From Pristionchus mayeri (Eukaryota > Nematoda > Chromadorea > Rhabditida > Neodiplogasteridae): DNA of 64,000 nt. The notes under the pieces are model-generated. The model saw nothing but the letters and a program-made list of their open reading frames with translations. It was not told the origin of the DNA and ran no database searches. Of this stretch, positions 31,911 through 43,526 are shown piece after piece. The stretch lies in contig BTRK01000005.1 in NCBI GenBank assembly GCA_036245805.1, positions 10,230,001 to 10,294,000 of the forward strand, written 5' to 3'. Both the position numbers and the translations under genes were made by a program. Numbering within the stretch: the stretch's first letter is position 1; each line of letters begins with the position of its first letter.

Positions 31911-33397
31911 ATGCAGCTCACCCTGACCTCCTCCGATGACCAGTCCTTCACCGTCGAGAGGGACCTCCTCAAGCACTCGGGCACGATCGAGACGCTTATT
32001 GTCGTGAGTTTTGCATCAGAAACCTTAAGAAAGATAGATGGCGATGTATTTACTTAACCTTAGCCCTAATCCTTAGCCATTAGCCCTTAACCTTAATCTA
32101 AAAAGGCTAAAACTTAACCTCGATCGTAATCTGATTCTTAAGAACATGAATCTGGACGATGAGGACGGGGGAAGGATGCCCATTCCGCTGCCCAACGTTA
32201 CCGCTCCCATCCTCAAACTGGTGAGCTCGCCGTAAGGACAACCTTAAACATATCTTAAGTCTTAAGCCTTAAGTCAACCTTAGCAGCCTGAACGGTTAAG
32301 GTCTTTCTCATGCGGAGATACCTTCGCAATAAATGACTCTCTCCATTCTGCGCGCTATAGCGCTGATCAGACCAGTGAAAGAGCGCGCTGAATGAGACGA
32401 TTTCCTGCAGAACGCCGCAGCGACTATTTTCGAATTTTATGTACAAAATTATCGTTTGGAGTGCTATTTCTTCTTCCCCTAATCCTATGGCTTCAGGTGG
32501 TGGAGTGGCTGGAGATGCACAAGAACTCGCCCCTGTTCGATGACAAGGGCAAGAAGGACGAGGACTACAAAGACTTCCAGATCGCAGAGGCAGACAAGGC
32601 TTTCATTATGGTACGGTAGAGATGATTACGGTAGCGTGTATTACAGTAATGAGTGATACGGTAGATCTAGGAAAGGTGGTCAGAAAGACAGCCGACCGCG
32701 AAGAGAGACAAGCTCTGTATTATGGTACGTTAGCGTGGAATTCAGTAGTGAGGGTTACGGTAGATCTAGGTAGGGTAGAACACTTGGAAAGACTTCCAAA
32801 CCGCGGAGTGAGACATGGACTTAATTATGGCACATTAGGATTTCGGTAATGAGGGGGCTCGATCAATGAGTGCTGATTATGTGCTTACCTTCGTATAGGT
32901 TTTTCCAATGATGCACTAATTCAGGGTCACGACAAGCCCACTCTGATCCACCTCGCCATCGCAGCCAACTACCTGGACATCAAAGTGCTGCTGCTGAGCT
33001 GCTGCAAGCGAATCGCAATGAGTCTTGAGGTACTGTCCTAGAGTGAGGGTGATACCCCCCTCACTCCGCACTGAAAGATAGATACTGGACCGAGTTAGGC
33101 TGTGCACAGTTTCAGTTAGCCATCATTCAATCTCGATTCGAAACTAGGGCTGGTTTTGCACGAAATGGCTATCTTCATTAATCATCCGTTCTAAACCATC
33201 TAAATCGCAGCAAGTACGCTTTATGAAGATATGATGTCCTGCAAATCCATCCCTATTCGGAACTGTTGATTAGAAAATAATTAATAACATTGAAGGGGAA
33301 GAACGGCGAAACGATCAGGAAGGAGTGGAACGTCAAGAATGAATTCACTCCCGAGGAAGAGGAGAGGATCAGAAAGGAGAACGCCTGGTGCGAGTAG
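31911..33397 (+). CDS. Skp1-related protein (SCF ubiquitin ligase adaptor)
   Basis: Skp1 links F-box proteins to cullin in SCF ubiquitin ligases, acting in nucleus and cytosol. Exons: 31911-32003, 32143-32220, 32497-32610, 32925-33029, 33296-33397, in phase, 163 residues, the normal Skp1 size. Family marks are an N-terminal [58 protein letters not shown] and the final ENAWCE. The ATG follows an acceptor (TTCAG, ending 31905) by 5 nt, a likely trans-splice site. Nematodes have many skr paralogues, so I do not choose a number. A tandem repeat after exon 3 copies its donor. Confidence 0.9.
32585..32850 (+). repeat. Tandem repeat copying the exon 3 end and splice donor
   Basis: Three diverged units of about 110 bases begin at about 32592, 32702 and 32808 with GACAAG-like words, then ATTATGGTAC or ATTATGGCAC and GGTAG or TTAG. 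The first is the real end of Skp1 exon 3 (ATTATG before GTACGG). Inside the units TTACGGTAGATCTAGG also repeats. Confidence 0.6.
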
Positions 33398-33452
33398 ATA
33401 CCGTAACTTTGCGATACCGTAACGATACCCACTACCGTACCCCTGCCTAATA

Positions 33453-34333
33453 TTGGGGTGTCCGGAAAGTTCGTATAATGCTTCGGAAAACAATCAGTTC
33501 GCGATCCAATGCAGTGATTGCGCAATCTGTTTGTCAACAATGTATTGCGTCACTCTGACGTTAAGTGGGATGTGGGTTGGATCAGTCTCGTAGTTTCTAC
33601 ACTTGTTGAAGTGGTGAAGTATGGCCGATATTTTGATACAGTTGTGTTGAATTACTGTCGGAAATCGCTCCATCGTAGATCGGATCTTCGATGGACAGAT
33701 TCCATAATAGACATGTGCGAGGAGTGAATCATGTATAATAACCCAGCGAAGAGACAACAGTGTTTCGACACCGATGCGAAGCACAAACCCGTTCCCTTGA
33801 AGAAAATGAGGAAATTCACTGATTCTTTCTATCATTACTTGTTCCGATCTAATAAGAGATCATTCCTACTGGAACCGCCATCAATGCAGACCTCTTCTCT
33901 GAACAACTGGAAGAAGTCGCGATCAGAGTCCCTCCCAGACTCCTGAACCAGGGCAAAATTCTTCTTCTGATGGACACTGCTCGCCCACATCGAGCGAAGA
34001 TGACCCAGAAGAAAATGGACGAGCTGAAGATCGAGAGGATTCCCCATCCACCGTATTCCCCGGATCTCTCCCCATGCGACTACCACTGCTTCCGCTCTCT
34101 TTCTGACTTCTGCAAAGGAAAGAAGTTCAAGAATCGAGATGAAGTTGTGAGGGCTTTCGTGAACTGGGCGGTCTCGAAGAAACCCGCATTCTGGAAGAGA
34201 GGAATCGAGACCCTGCCCAATCGCTGGAGGGAGGTAGTGAGAAAGAAGGGGGCATACATTGGTCACTGAGAATTGTAAAGCATTGAATAAAAAATAAAAA
34301 CAAAAAATTATACGAACTTTCCGGACACCCCAA
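33453..34333 (+). mobile_element. mariner relic copy 1 (881 bp)
   Basis: Inverted ends TTGGGGTGTCCGGAAAGTTC are flanked by TA on both sides. The open end of the transposase (33970-34269) has MDTARPH and YSPDLSPCDYH with 34 residues between the two aspartates, the DD34D spacing of mariner. Upstream the frame is broken: the region that should hold the first catalytic Asp reads Glu and is followed by TGA, and the DNA-binding part is not recognisable. Full mariners are near 1.3 kb, so about 400 bp are missing. It lies 55 bp after the Skp1-related stop codon. Confidence 0.92.
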
Positions 34334-34335
34334 TA

Positions 34336-35242
34336 TATTTCATTGCCACATGTTGTTTTCATTGTCCAATACTTCATTATTATGATCCGAGCTTTTGTTC
34401 TTCGCACGTTTTGCAAGAGAAAAAGTTGCATAATAGACGTTGCATCGATTCTCGCATTATAATACTGTGTTGTCCCTTTGTTGTTGCATCGCCCACTTTC
34501 TTAGGGTACTATTAGTCAGCCTCGCCAATGAGTTTCTTGACGAGGGCAGAGGCTGTACTGATATTATCGCACTCCGCTGTTCTAGCCATAAATCGATGAT
34601 CAAATCATTTATTAAATGTTTCACACCTCAACAATTGATTATTTACAAGCAGGTAGGCATTCGAGACAGGGAAATTAGTAATGCTGTTATCACAGATGTC
34701 GCGTCGCAGTTATAAGTATTTTGGTCGAAAGAGATCTAGGAGTACCAAATTTGATTGGGGAAAGGGATATAAGGAGGAAAAGGCATGTGTATGAGGAAAC
34801 GATTCGTTGTTATTCACTATCCGGTATTGTAACGAGATCCCGAATAATCAGCTGCCTGCTTACTTGGATGGCCTTCATTGTTTTTGCTTAGCCATCGGCA
34901 CTAGGATGGCATTTCCATTCAGCGTCATTCTACTATGTGTGCAACTGCGCGATTGAACATTACTTGCAAAACATATTTCGATTCAGCATTTACAAATTTC
35001 AGTACCGTAAGTTAATTTTCTCATTGCTCCTTATACCCCGACTCTTTCTTGCGCATTTTGCTTGAACATTTGTGCAAACTCTCGGAACCGTTCCGGTCAC
35101 ACTTGCCAAACTCAGCACAGTGACTTGTTTTTGCATACCTGTTTCGCCGTTTATCCCTACTTGTTCTCTCGCATTCAGCATTAACATTCGTATAAAACCC
35201 GCAATTCATTTCGATTCAGTTACAAGTTTCGCATTCAGCACC
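34336..35242. other. Intergenic region upstream of ShKT gene 1
   Basis: No gene recognised. GATTCAGCATTTACAAATTTC (34981) and GATTCAGTTACAAGTTTCGC (35212) are related, and TTGTGCAAACTC-like words repeat, hinting at a small local duplication. The last bases, GCATTCAG before CACCATG, look like a trans-splice acceptor 4 nt before the ATG. Confidence 0.4.
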
Positions 35243-38025
35243 ATGAGATGTGTCACGTTGCTTATGCTACCCATACTTATTCTCGCTCATCGCTCGTGGG
35301 CACAAACATGTGGCACTACTCCTCTCGGACGTGAGTTGCTCCCCATCAGCTCAATTTTTACATTAATGTCTTTAGATTCGATAAAGATTTTTTTCGAATA
35401 CGCCAGGCATTTGTGTTTGCATGAGTTTCAGGTGTAGAGTCGTAGAAGAATAAAATACAATATTACAATAAATCATTATGCATAACTTTCTTCAGCATGC
35501 CTGGATACGATGTGCCCGACCGGCACAACTTGCCTTACCAACCTCTCCCCCGCAGTGTGCTGTAACACTGCGAGTATAGTCACTACCACCACTACCACCA
35601 CTCAGGCCACCACTACAGTTCCCACTAGCAGTGCGTTGAATTCATAATTGAAGCAAGCAAACTGAGTGGTAACCAACGATTCTGTTTAAAAATCGAATTT
35701 TGGGTATCGATTCGAAATGGGTACAGTATGAGTAAACGAAAAGAAGTGTGTGCCGAAAGAAAAGAGATAGGGCGTACAAAAAAGTGTTAGTGATGAGCTG
35801 CATTCCCGCACGGATATATCTAGGCACCATAAGCTCCGCCCACTTCCTTCTGACACGATTCCCCCCTCTAAAGCAAGATAGAACAAACACAGCGTTCATT
35901 CTTAACCAAATTATTTGATCAAAAAAGAATTCGAAAGCTCTCCTCATGTGCTTTCGATATTTTACTATTCAAAAAACAGTTTTTGCAGCTGTCGTGTTGA
36001 AAAATCGAACTTTGTAACGCGATCCATCGTTTTTCCCAGATTTTTGCTATGCGTGAGCAGAGAAATTATGATACAAGGTTTGAATAGTGAAATTATGATA
36101 GCCAGCAACCATTCAAACAAGATGGTGAAAAGAATTCGAAAAAATATTGGTTTCCCTGTCTGTGTTTCTAAGTAAACCAGTCGGTGCCTGTGCTAAAAGA
36201 TCGCCCTCTTCCTCTCTCCCTCTCCTCCCTCTCCTCTCGCCTTTTTCTGACCCGGCCTGAGTAGAGAGCGCGCTCTAAAGAAGAGTGCGGCCGCCCCGCT
36301 TTCTCGCCTTACCTCACAAGGGTAAGGCACAACCGGGAAAGGGCGAAGCCCTGCTCAATTTTTTGGCGATTTGACTGGGGAAGGGTCGGAATAGGCTCCG
36401 CCCCCTCTCTCCCTCGTCTCGTTTTCCTACCGCTCTCCGTTGACACCTTTTCTCGTACTTTATGACGTCTAGTGTGATTCTGAGAAAAGATATCGACAAA
36501 CGGCCAAAAGCATGATCTTGTTTGGTTCCGAGCGGGCAGTTTGAGCAGAGTTAGGGCGGCATAGCTTCATTTCGGCTGTATCCCTTGTGGTCCCTAGATA
36601 TATCTTTAACATTTCTAAGGTTAATGGTATAGCATACTTTCGGCGTTAAGATTGCGTTGACCGCCTGAATCCAACTACGGGAGTCTCCGATTGTCCCTCT
36701 CGCGCGTATCTGTGCACCAACACGGTCTACTACACGCTGATGACCCAGCAGTGCCCGAAGACGTGCGGTCGATGTACGGGGACAGCCACGACGGCGCCCT
36801 CGTCGACCAGTGAGCAATATTATTTTAATTTTTTTACTTAGACACTGAACTAATGTAGAATTACCGTTTTTTATTCACACAACACTATAAAAATCGTATG
36901 ATTCCTATTCGAAGTCGTTAAGACTGCGTCGATCTTCTGAATCCAACAACGGGAGTCTCCGACTGTCCCTCGCGTGCCTATCTCTGCACCAACTCCGTCT
37001 ACTATACGCTGATGACTCAACAGTGCCCGAGGACTTGTTCGAGGTACGAAGGGTTGTATAATTTTTAAGTGTTATTGCGAACCTCTACGCAGAAAGATCA
37101 AAACTTGTTGGGTTTCTAAAACAAAGAGTTCTGGAATGGCTAGTTCTGAAATGAAACACTGCGTATGAAGATAGAGAGATAGAGAAACAGGGGTGCACAC
37201 TCATCGAGCAATAGAGCTGTAGATGATGAAAACAATGAAACATGGAACGTTGAATGAAGGGACAATATATAGAGAGAGAAAACGAGAGAGATACATGGTA
37301 GAATGAACTCTCTTCAGATGCTCAGGAGCAGGTGCGGGCACGGTGCCAACCACATCCACTGCGAGTGAGTCCAGAGGCAATTGCCGGAATGGAAGGGGAT
37401 TTCTTTCTCATTACGAAATTGTCTCGCTCTCTCCATATCACACACTATCTCGCTCACTCTGATGGACGAGATAGTGTGTGGTTTGGAGAGAGTCAGACGA
37501 TTACTCTTCGCATGAGCCTCAAATGCGAGGAAGTCAGAAATAAAAGATCACAAATAAATCACAAAGAGTCACAAAGTTTCTAGAAACAAGTGGATGGGTG
37601 CTCCGATCCTTGGATAGCCGACTCTTCCCAGAATGTGAGAACAACTAGTGGTCTGAAACGAATCATTACAGGCTGTGTTGATCTGCTCAATCCCTCTACG
37701 GGAGTCTCTGATTGTTCATCGAGGTGAGCGAGAAAGAGGAAGGAAGCTAGTAGAACTGTATAAATTATGGCTTTGAAATGATTGTGATCATCTGTACTAG
37801 GGTTGTCTGTTCGGAGAAGAAATGCGATATCACAAGCCTCCTCCTCCTTCAAATTTTGCAATATTCTAGGGGGGGGGGAATTGCGATATCGACATGCAGC
37901 TTAATATAGCCAGCAACAATATGTACCTTCCTCTCAGAGCCTATCTGTGCAACAACTCGGTATACTACACTCTGATGACTCAGCAGTGTCCTCGAACCTG
38001 CGGAAGATGTCCGGCGGGGAAATGA
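35243..38025 (+). CDS. Secreted protein with three ShKT domains (tandem gene 1)
   Basis: Predicted secreted protein of 229 residues. Exons: 35243-35330, 35496-35630, 36651-36809, 36923-37043, 37318-37364, 37672-37723, 37938-38025, all in phase. A signal peptide (about 20 residues, hydrophobic LLMLPILIL) is followed by a short four-to-six-Cys module ending in CC and a Thr-rich, probably O-glycosylated stretch. Then come three six-cysteine ShKT domains (from CVDRLNP, CVDLLNP and CVDLLNP). Domain 2 ends across an intron and domain 3 is split by an intron after the PSR-type position. It ends in CPAGK and a stop. ShKT domains in nematodes occur in cuticle-associated and other secreted proteins; toxin action cannot be assumed. 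A copy of the 770-bp dispersed repeat sits in intron 2. Confidence 0.85.
35828..36605 (+). repeat. Dispersed non-autonomous repeat, copy 3
   Basis: It starts CTCCGCCCACTTCC and ends TTGTGGTCCCTAGATA, colinear with 3208-3972 over almost 800 bases. Shared words include GGGAAAGGGCGAAGCCCTG and GATATCGACAAACGGCCAAA. It lies in intron 2 of ShKT gene 1, about 45 bp before the ShKT exon. Confidence 0.65.
37421..37499. repeat. Short hairpin repeat in ShKT gene 1 intron
   Basis: Arms from GTCTCGCTCTCTCC to CACACACTATCTCG pair with CGAGATAGTGTGTGGTTTGG and GAGAGAGTCAGAC around a loop of about 14 bases. It shows the same overall design as 16838-16936. Confidence 0.65.
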
Positions 38026-39372
38026 TGGAAGAGAGAGAAAGCGTCGGAATTAGTCGAATTAGACAATAAACACTCATTTTTCAATTGTTTGCGTCAGAAA
38101 ATATGAACAAGGCAGAAGCGACCACAGTATGCATTCACGTCATTAAACATTTGATTAAACTAGCCTGACTAAACTCCGTCATGATTTAGTCGATGAAAGA
38201 CGATAAACTCTCCTTTTTCAATTGTTTGCGTCAGAAAAGATGAACAAGGCAGAAACAAACCACAGATCGCATTCACTTTCGTCACAACTGCATGGAAGCC
38301 AGTAAAGCAACACAGATCGAAGGACTCCTGCTGAGACGATACAACGTCATATTAGCTCAATGCGCTCTATCGCATACCAGAGGGTGAAACAAACGCCACA
38401 ATTTTCAACATCAAACTAACCAAACAAATTAATTTTCGTTTTTTTTTCTTCATTTTGTCCATGACTGCATATTCGATGTCATTCGAGAGATGCTAGTCTG
38501 ACTCTCTCCATTTCGAGTACTCTCTCGCATTCCCTATTCTTCAAGATATGGAACTTAATGCGGATCTTAAATAATTCTATTCGTTTATTATTTCGCATCG
38601 TTCCTGACGTTCCGAATGATTACTTGGACCACTTTGCCTCTTTTATTTGTGCATCTTGAGCGTCTTGTTATCCAAATTATCCATAAAAAAACGCTGTTCC
38701 TCCTGGAACGTCAATGATCGGGAACGTGATTACTTGGATCTCCGTTCCACAAAGCGAGAATCTTCTATTTGTGCAACTGTTAAACGGTGAAGGGATGGTT
38801 TCGCAAGATTCGAATCTCTCTACGTGCCAATATATGACTCAAAAGGACTAAATACAAAACTTTCAAAAAATCGCTCGAAACCATGCCCCCACGCCGTGAC
38901 TGTGAATTGCATGTCAACCGTTGCAGTATTAACAACACTCAAAACGTCCATGCCGAAGATGCAGTCTAATGACACCGACTGACGATTGGACTACGCATTC
39001 CTGTTGTTCACGGTGCTTCTTCTGGGTCTTCTGGCAAACGAAGTTACTTCCAGCTTACCTACTTCAAAATAATCCATAGATGTGTGCATCTTTCTTGTAC
39101 AACGTACGTCGCCGTGTTCACTCGTGGAACTTCAATGATCGCGAACAAAATTACTTGGATCGCCGTTCCATGAGCATGCGCATTCTATTTGCGCATCTGT
39201 GTGAACGTTCAGGGATTGTTTCGCAATATACGCCTCTCTTCATTCTACGTTCTATCTTCTCGATCTGACTGGCGAAATATAATGAAGAATGAATAACGTT
39301 CTTTGAAGATACGGCGATCCCTTGCAGGGTACTTAATGGTAGAACGCACTAGCAGTTATCATATCCATCTAC
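38026..39372. other. Intergenic region with repeated 3' and upstream blocks
   Basis: TTTTTCAATTGTTTGCGTCA with GATGAACAAGGCAGAA occurs twice (38078 and 38215) downstream of gene 1; a decayed version follows gene 2 near 42010. A second block with ATTACTTGGAT, CCGTTCCA and ATTTGTGCAACTG occurs near 38620-38690, 38740-38830 and 39130-39250, and again at 43190-43290 before gene 3. These look like copied flanks of an expanding gene array. No gene seen. Confidence 0.5.
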
Positions 39373-41944
39373 ATGCGCTCTTCCTCCTTCAAGATGCTCA
39401 TCGTCTCTCTACTCTTCCTAGCCCACTCGGCATTCTCGCAAACATGTTCTGTAGCTGTTACTGGACGTGAGATTCTTACTACCACTATTCTAATGCAGCA
39501 GTAGGATAGCAGTAGTATCATCTATGCAAATAATGTGCATATACATCGTCCATTCATTTTGCTCACTTTCAACTTGTCGTTTCATACCATGTTATCGCTT
39601 ATATAATTCCAATCGTCAGCTTGTCCGTGTGCCGCTGGCGAGACCTGCATTACTGATCCGGCCGCTCCCGGTTGCTGCCCGGATGCGAGTGTGATCACGA
39701 CCACTACCACCACTACCACCGCCGGTCCAACGACATCCACAACCACCGTTGCGGCTACTACTACAGCAGTCGCGACCACGACAGCCCCAGCCACCAGTGA
39801 GTGATCTGCAGACTGAATCGTAATCGGATAATCGATTTCGATTCCACTTTGTTCCTATCGTGCGATTTCAGCAGATCCTCTTCCCATTTTTCGATTTTCA
39901 AGGTGGATTTATTGGGGTGTCCGGAAAGTTCGTATAATGCTTCGGAAAAAAGTCAGTTCGCGATCAAATACAGTGATTGCGCAATCTGTTTGTCAACAAT
40001 GTATTGCGTCACTCTGACGTTAAGTGGGATGTGGGTTGGATCAGTCTCGTAGTTTCTACACTTGTTGAAGTGGTGAAGTATGGCCGATATTTTGATACAG
40101 TTGTGTTGAATTACTGTCGGAAATCGCTCCATCGTAGATCGGATCTTCGATGGACAGATTCCATAATAGACATGTGCGAGGAGTGAATCATGTATAATAA
40201 CCCAGCGAAGAGACAACAGTGTTTCGACACCGATGCGAAGCACAAACCCGTTCCCTTGAAGAAAATGAGGAAATTCACTGATTCTTTCTATCATTACTTG
40301 TTCCGATCTAATAAGAGATCATTCCTACTGGAACCGCCATCAATGCAGACCTCTTCTCTGAACAACTGGAAGAAGTCGCGATCAGAGTCCCTCCCAGACT
40401 CCTGAACCAGGGCAAAATTCTTCTTCTGATGGACAATGCTCGCCCACATCGAGCGAAGATGACCCAGAAGAAAATGGACGAGCTGAAGATCGAGAGGATT
40501 TCCCATCCACCGTATTCCCCGGATCTCTCCCCATGCGACTACCATTGCTTCCGCTCTCTCTCTGACTTCTGCAAAGGAAAGAAGTTCAAGAATCGAGATG
40601 AAGTTGTGAGAGCTTTCGTGAACTGGGCGGTCTCGAAGAAACCCGCATTCTGGAAGAGAGGAATCGAGACCCTGCCCAATCGCTGGAGGGAGGTAGTGAG
40701 AAAGAAGGGGGCATACATTGGTCACTGAGAATTGTAAAGCATTGAATAAAAAATAAAAACAAAAAATTATACGAACTTTCCGGACACCCCAATAGGTTAG
40801 GTACGTCTGAGAAAGAGCATGGTCTGCAATCGATTTTTTGACTCGTATAGATTGAAGCACGAGCAAATTCCTAATAAATCAGATTGTGTGGATCTGCTGA
40901 ATCCCAACACTGGCGTCTCCGACTGTCCTTCTCGTGCCTATCTCTGCACCAACTCAGTCTACTACACCCTGATGACCCAGCAGTGCCCGAAGACTTGTGG
41001 AAGATGTACCGGGGTAGTAGCGACGACCGCATCATCGGCTAGTAAGATAATACATCGGCTAGTAAGGGAATATCTCACATGACCCTCTTGAGGGTCTAAA
41101 TGAACCACGAAAATTTGAAGGCGATGGGCATATGTGAGTTCTGGTCAGTCTCATTCCAAATAAGAGGGGAACAGGAGTACATTTAAATGTGGGAGCCCTT
41201 CTCAGAACACAGGAACTTGACGAAATAGCTTTGTTGGGGTGGGGAGGGAGGTGAGCCAGAAAAACATGAGATAAACCATCAGACAAGTCCCCGATGTCTT
41301 TGAGCGTGCGTAGACCTCCTAAATCCCAATACTGGCGTCTCCGACTGTCCTTCTCGTGCGTATCTCTGCAACAATAGTGTATACTACATCCTCATGACAC
41401 AGCAGTGTCCGAGGACTTGCGGAAGGTACGATGGAGGAGCTCGATGGGTGAGGCGATTATCGGTTTAGATGCTCAGGATCAGGAACAGGAACGGGAACAG
41501 GAACAGGAACAGGAACAGGAACAGGAACAGGAACAGGAACAGGATCGGGATCAGGTAAAGGAATACAACAAAATCCAATGCGAGTGAGCTACTAGAAATA
41601 GAAGTATTCGCTAAACGCAGAAGAACTACACGAAGGCACTTGAAGCTTGCTAGTGGATAAAGGAAATATGTTCATTTCGTACGAGTTATTGCAGCCTGCG
41701 TGGATCTTCTCAACCCTACTACGGGAGTCTCTGATTGCCCTTCGAGGTGTGTGTGACAGAGAGGGAAATAAAAAGAGCACAATTCTTATTTTGCTCTTTT
41801 ATATGTATTTCCTCATTCTACATACAGAAGACGTGAACCGATAATTCCTTTCTCAGAGCCTATCTCTGTAACGACTCCGTCTACTACTCTTTGATGACTC
41901 AGCAATGTCCGCGAACTTGCGGAAGATGCTCGGCGGGGAAATGA
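39373..41944 (+). CDS. Secreted protein with three ShKT domains (tandem gene 2)
   Basis: Exons: 39373-39466, 39620-39796, 40883-41041, 41305-41425, 41469-41554, 41695-41746, 41857-41944, in phase, 258 residues. I chose the ATG at 39373; the in-frame ATG at 39394 also gives a signal peptide (LLFLAHSAFSQ). A CPC...CC module is followed by a long Thr/Ala/Val linker, then three ShKT domains beginning CVDLLNP. Between domains 2 and 3 the linker encodes Gly-Thr repeats from a GGAACA hexamer run. The product ends CSAGK. Intron 2 contains a mariner relic. Gene order, intron positions and phases match tandem genes 1 and 3. The protein is probably extracellular, with its function unknown. Confidence 0.87.
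39912..40792 (+). mobile_element. mariner relic copy 2 (881 bp)
   Basis: The length, ends and TA flanks are the same as in the element at 33453-34333, and only about ten base differences are visible by eye. It shares every lesion: Glu in place of the first catalytic Asp, the TGA directly after, and the missing DNA-binding part. The DD34D half (40429-40728) is open. It lies in intron 2 of ShKT gene 2 in the gene's orientation. Confidence 0.92.
41485..41545 (+). repeat. In-frame GGAACA hexanucleotide repeat coding Gly-Thr
   Basis: About ten GGAACA/GGAACG units lie inside exon 5 of ShKT gene 2, bounded by GGATCA. Genes 1 and 3 have only one or two equivalent triplets in this linker. The repeat stays in frame because the unit is six bases. 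Confidence 0.85.
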
Positions 41945-43526
41945 GGAAAGGACAATGTGGTTATCAGTCGAATAAATACAGCAAACTAGTCTAATTATTG
42001 ATTCGTTTTCGACAATAAAGATGTACAAGACAGAAACATATCACAGATGTAATCACAAACGTGTCAGAAAAGGATGAAAGATTTCCGGCGCCTGGGATTT
42101 GGTGAATGAGAATAGAAAAGAGCGTCGTAATTCGTCGATGAAATACTGCTAACTCTTCGATTTTTTTGGCCTTTTTCGTGATAAACACGAAATAAATAAA
42201 TTACCAATGATCGACGTACAGTACTGAAAATCAAACGTTCACCTCGATCAACACTAGACTTAGCAAAATGATCAGTTACAATTGAATTTTCGAATCCACG
42301 CTTTTTCATTTTCCGCAGTCGAATTAATATTGCATAAGCACTTTTTCATTTTTATTTTACATTTCATCGAAAAAAATGCAAAAAAGGGGAATGAAATAAG
42401 AGAATCATTACATTCCCTCATTCTCGAGGAAGATCGGTCCAAGATAATCAAAATGTCACTATTCTTGGAGTGGCCTCATAATTGGTTACCATGATTTCTG
42501 GGCACTGGGATATATTTTGAAGAGAACCCTATTAATAAAACCATTCACTTCATTCGTGACCAGTTACTAATAAGTTTGCGTAACCGGCCATGAGCATACT
42601 GTGATAATCGAATGCGTCACCATTAAAAGTAGTTTCTGCCCATTCTTCTAATTTAGTCGAGACAGGGAGGGGACAGATGAAACAAACGAAACACAATTTA
42701 TTTTTATCTTTTGTCCTTTCCTGAAATTTCTTGGCAGTTGTTGTACTATTAGCAATATTCTGAGCTCTTTCCCTTATTTTTTCCAGTCTTCTCTCTCTTT
42801 CCAGTACTCTCTCTCTATCGCTTTATCTAATCATCATCGTGAGAGTATTCAGAATTAGGAGTCTTGGAATCATTGTTTCTTACAAATCCTCCTTATATTC
42901 GTCGAAGTTTTGGTGTATTTCACATCGTCGCGTACGTGTTCCGTGTGTGATTGGAACCAAGAAGCGCTGAAAAGTAAAGCTGAATGTAGGTATGGATTCC
43001 CTACAACAAGAGCCGTCCCCAGGGTTAACCGGGAGCGCGTTGGCGAGATGACCTCAGAAGAACGATTGGCCCCCACTGGTGGTCTGCAACGACCGACGAA
43101 TTCCGACCTATCCACACCTAGCGTTAACGCTTGAAGTGATAAATATTATTGAACGTGTTCCGCCACTCCTGATGATGATGTTGCGCATGATTACTTGGAT
43201 CTCCTCCCCTCTTCCATTTGTTCAACTGTCGAACGGTGAACGGCAAAAGGATGCATTACCATGCAGCGAATCTCTTCAATCTACGTACTCTCTCGTCAAC
43301 TCTCACCAGCTTGAAGATCAATCGTCTGATTCTCTCATTACATCGTGCTCTCTCGCACTATCTGATCAATCATAGAGCGTGTAAAATGAAGAGATTGAGA
43401 AAATTAGTCGGCGAGAAACAGTGCAGAATGAAGAGTCTATTACGTGCGAGGCCGTCCCTTTGACGGTACTTAAGGGAACATCCGACGCAGTTTCAGCAGA
43501 CATATCCCGGCTCTTCCTTCTCCACG
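41945..43526. other. Intergenic region between ShKT genes 2 and 3
   Basis: A fairly AT-rich, unique stretch (42070-42900) is followed by the repeated upstream block (43190-43290) and by hairpin-like pyrimidine/purine arms at 43262-43412 (AATCTCTTCAATCTACG ... ATGAAGAGATT). No gene recognised. The ATG of gene 3 is preceded by TTTCAG ending about 35 bases upstream. Confidence 0.4.

Noticed and set aside
33835..34431. A 198-codon minus-strand frame, also at 40294-40866
   Set aside because: It is antisense to the mariner transposase in both copies and has no family resemblance.
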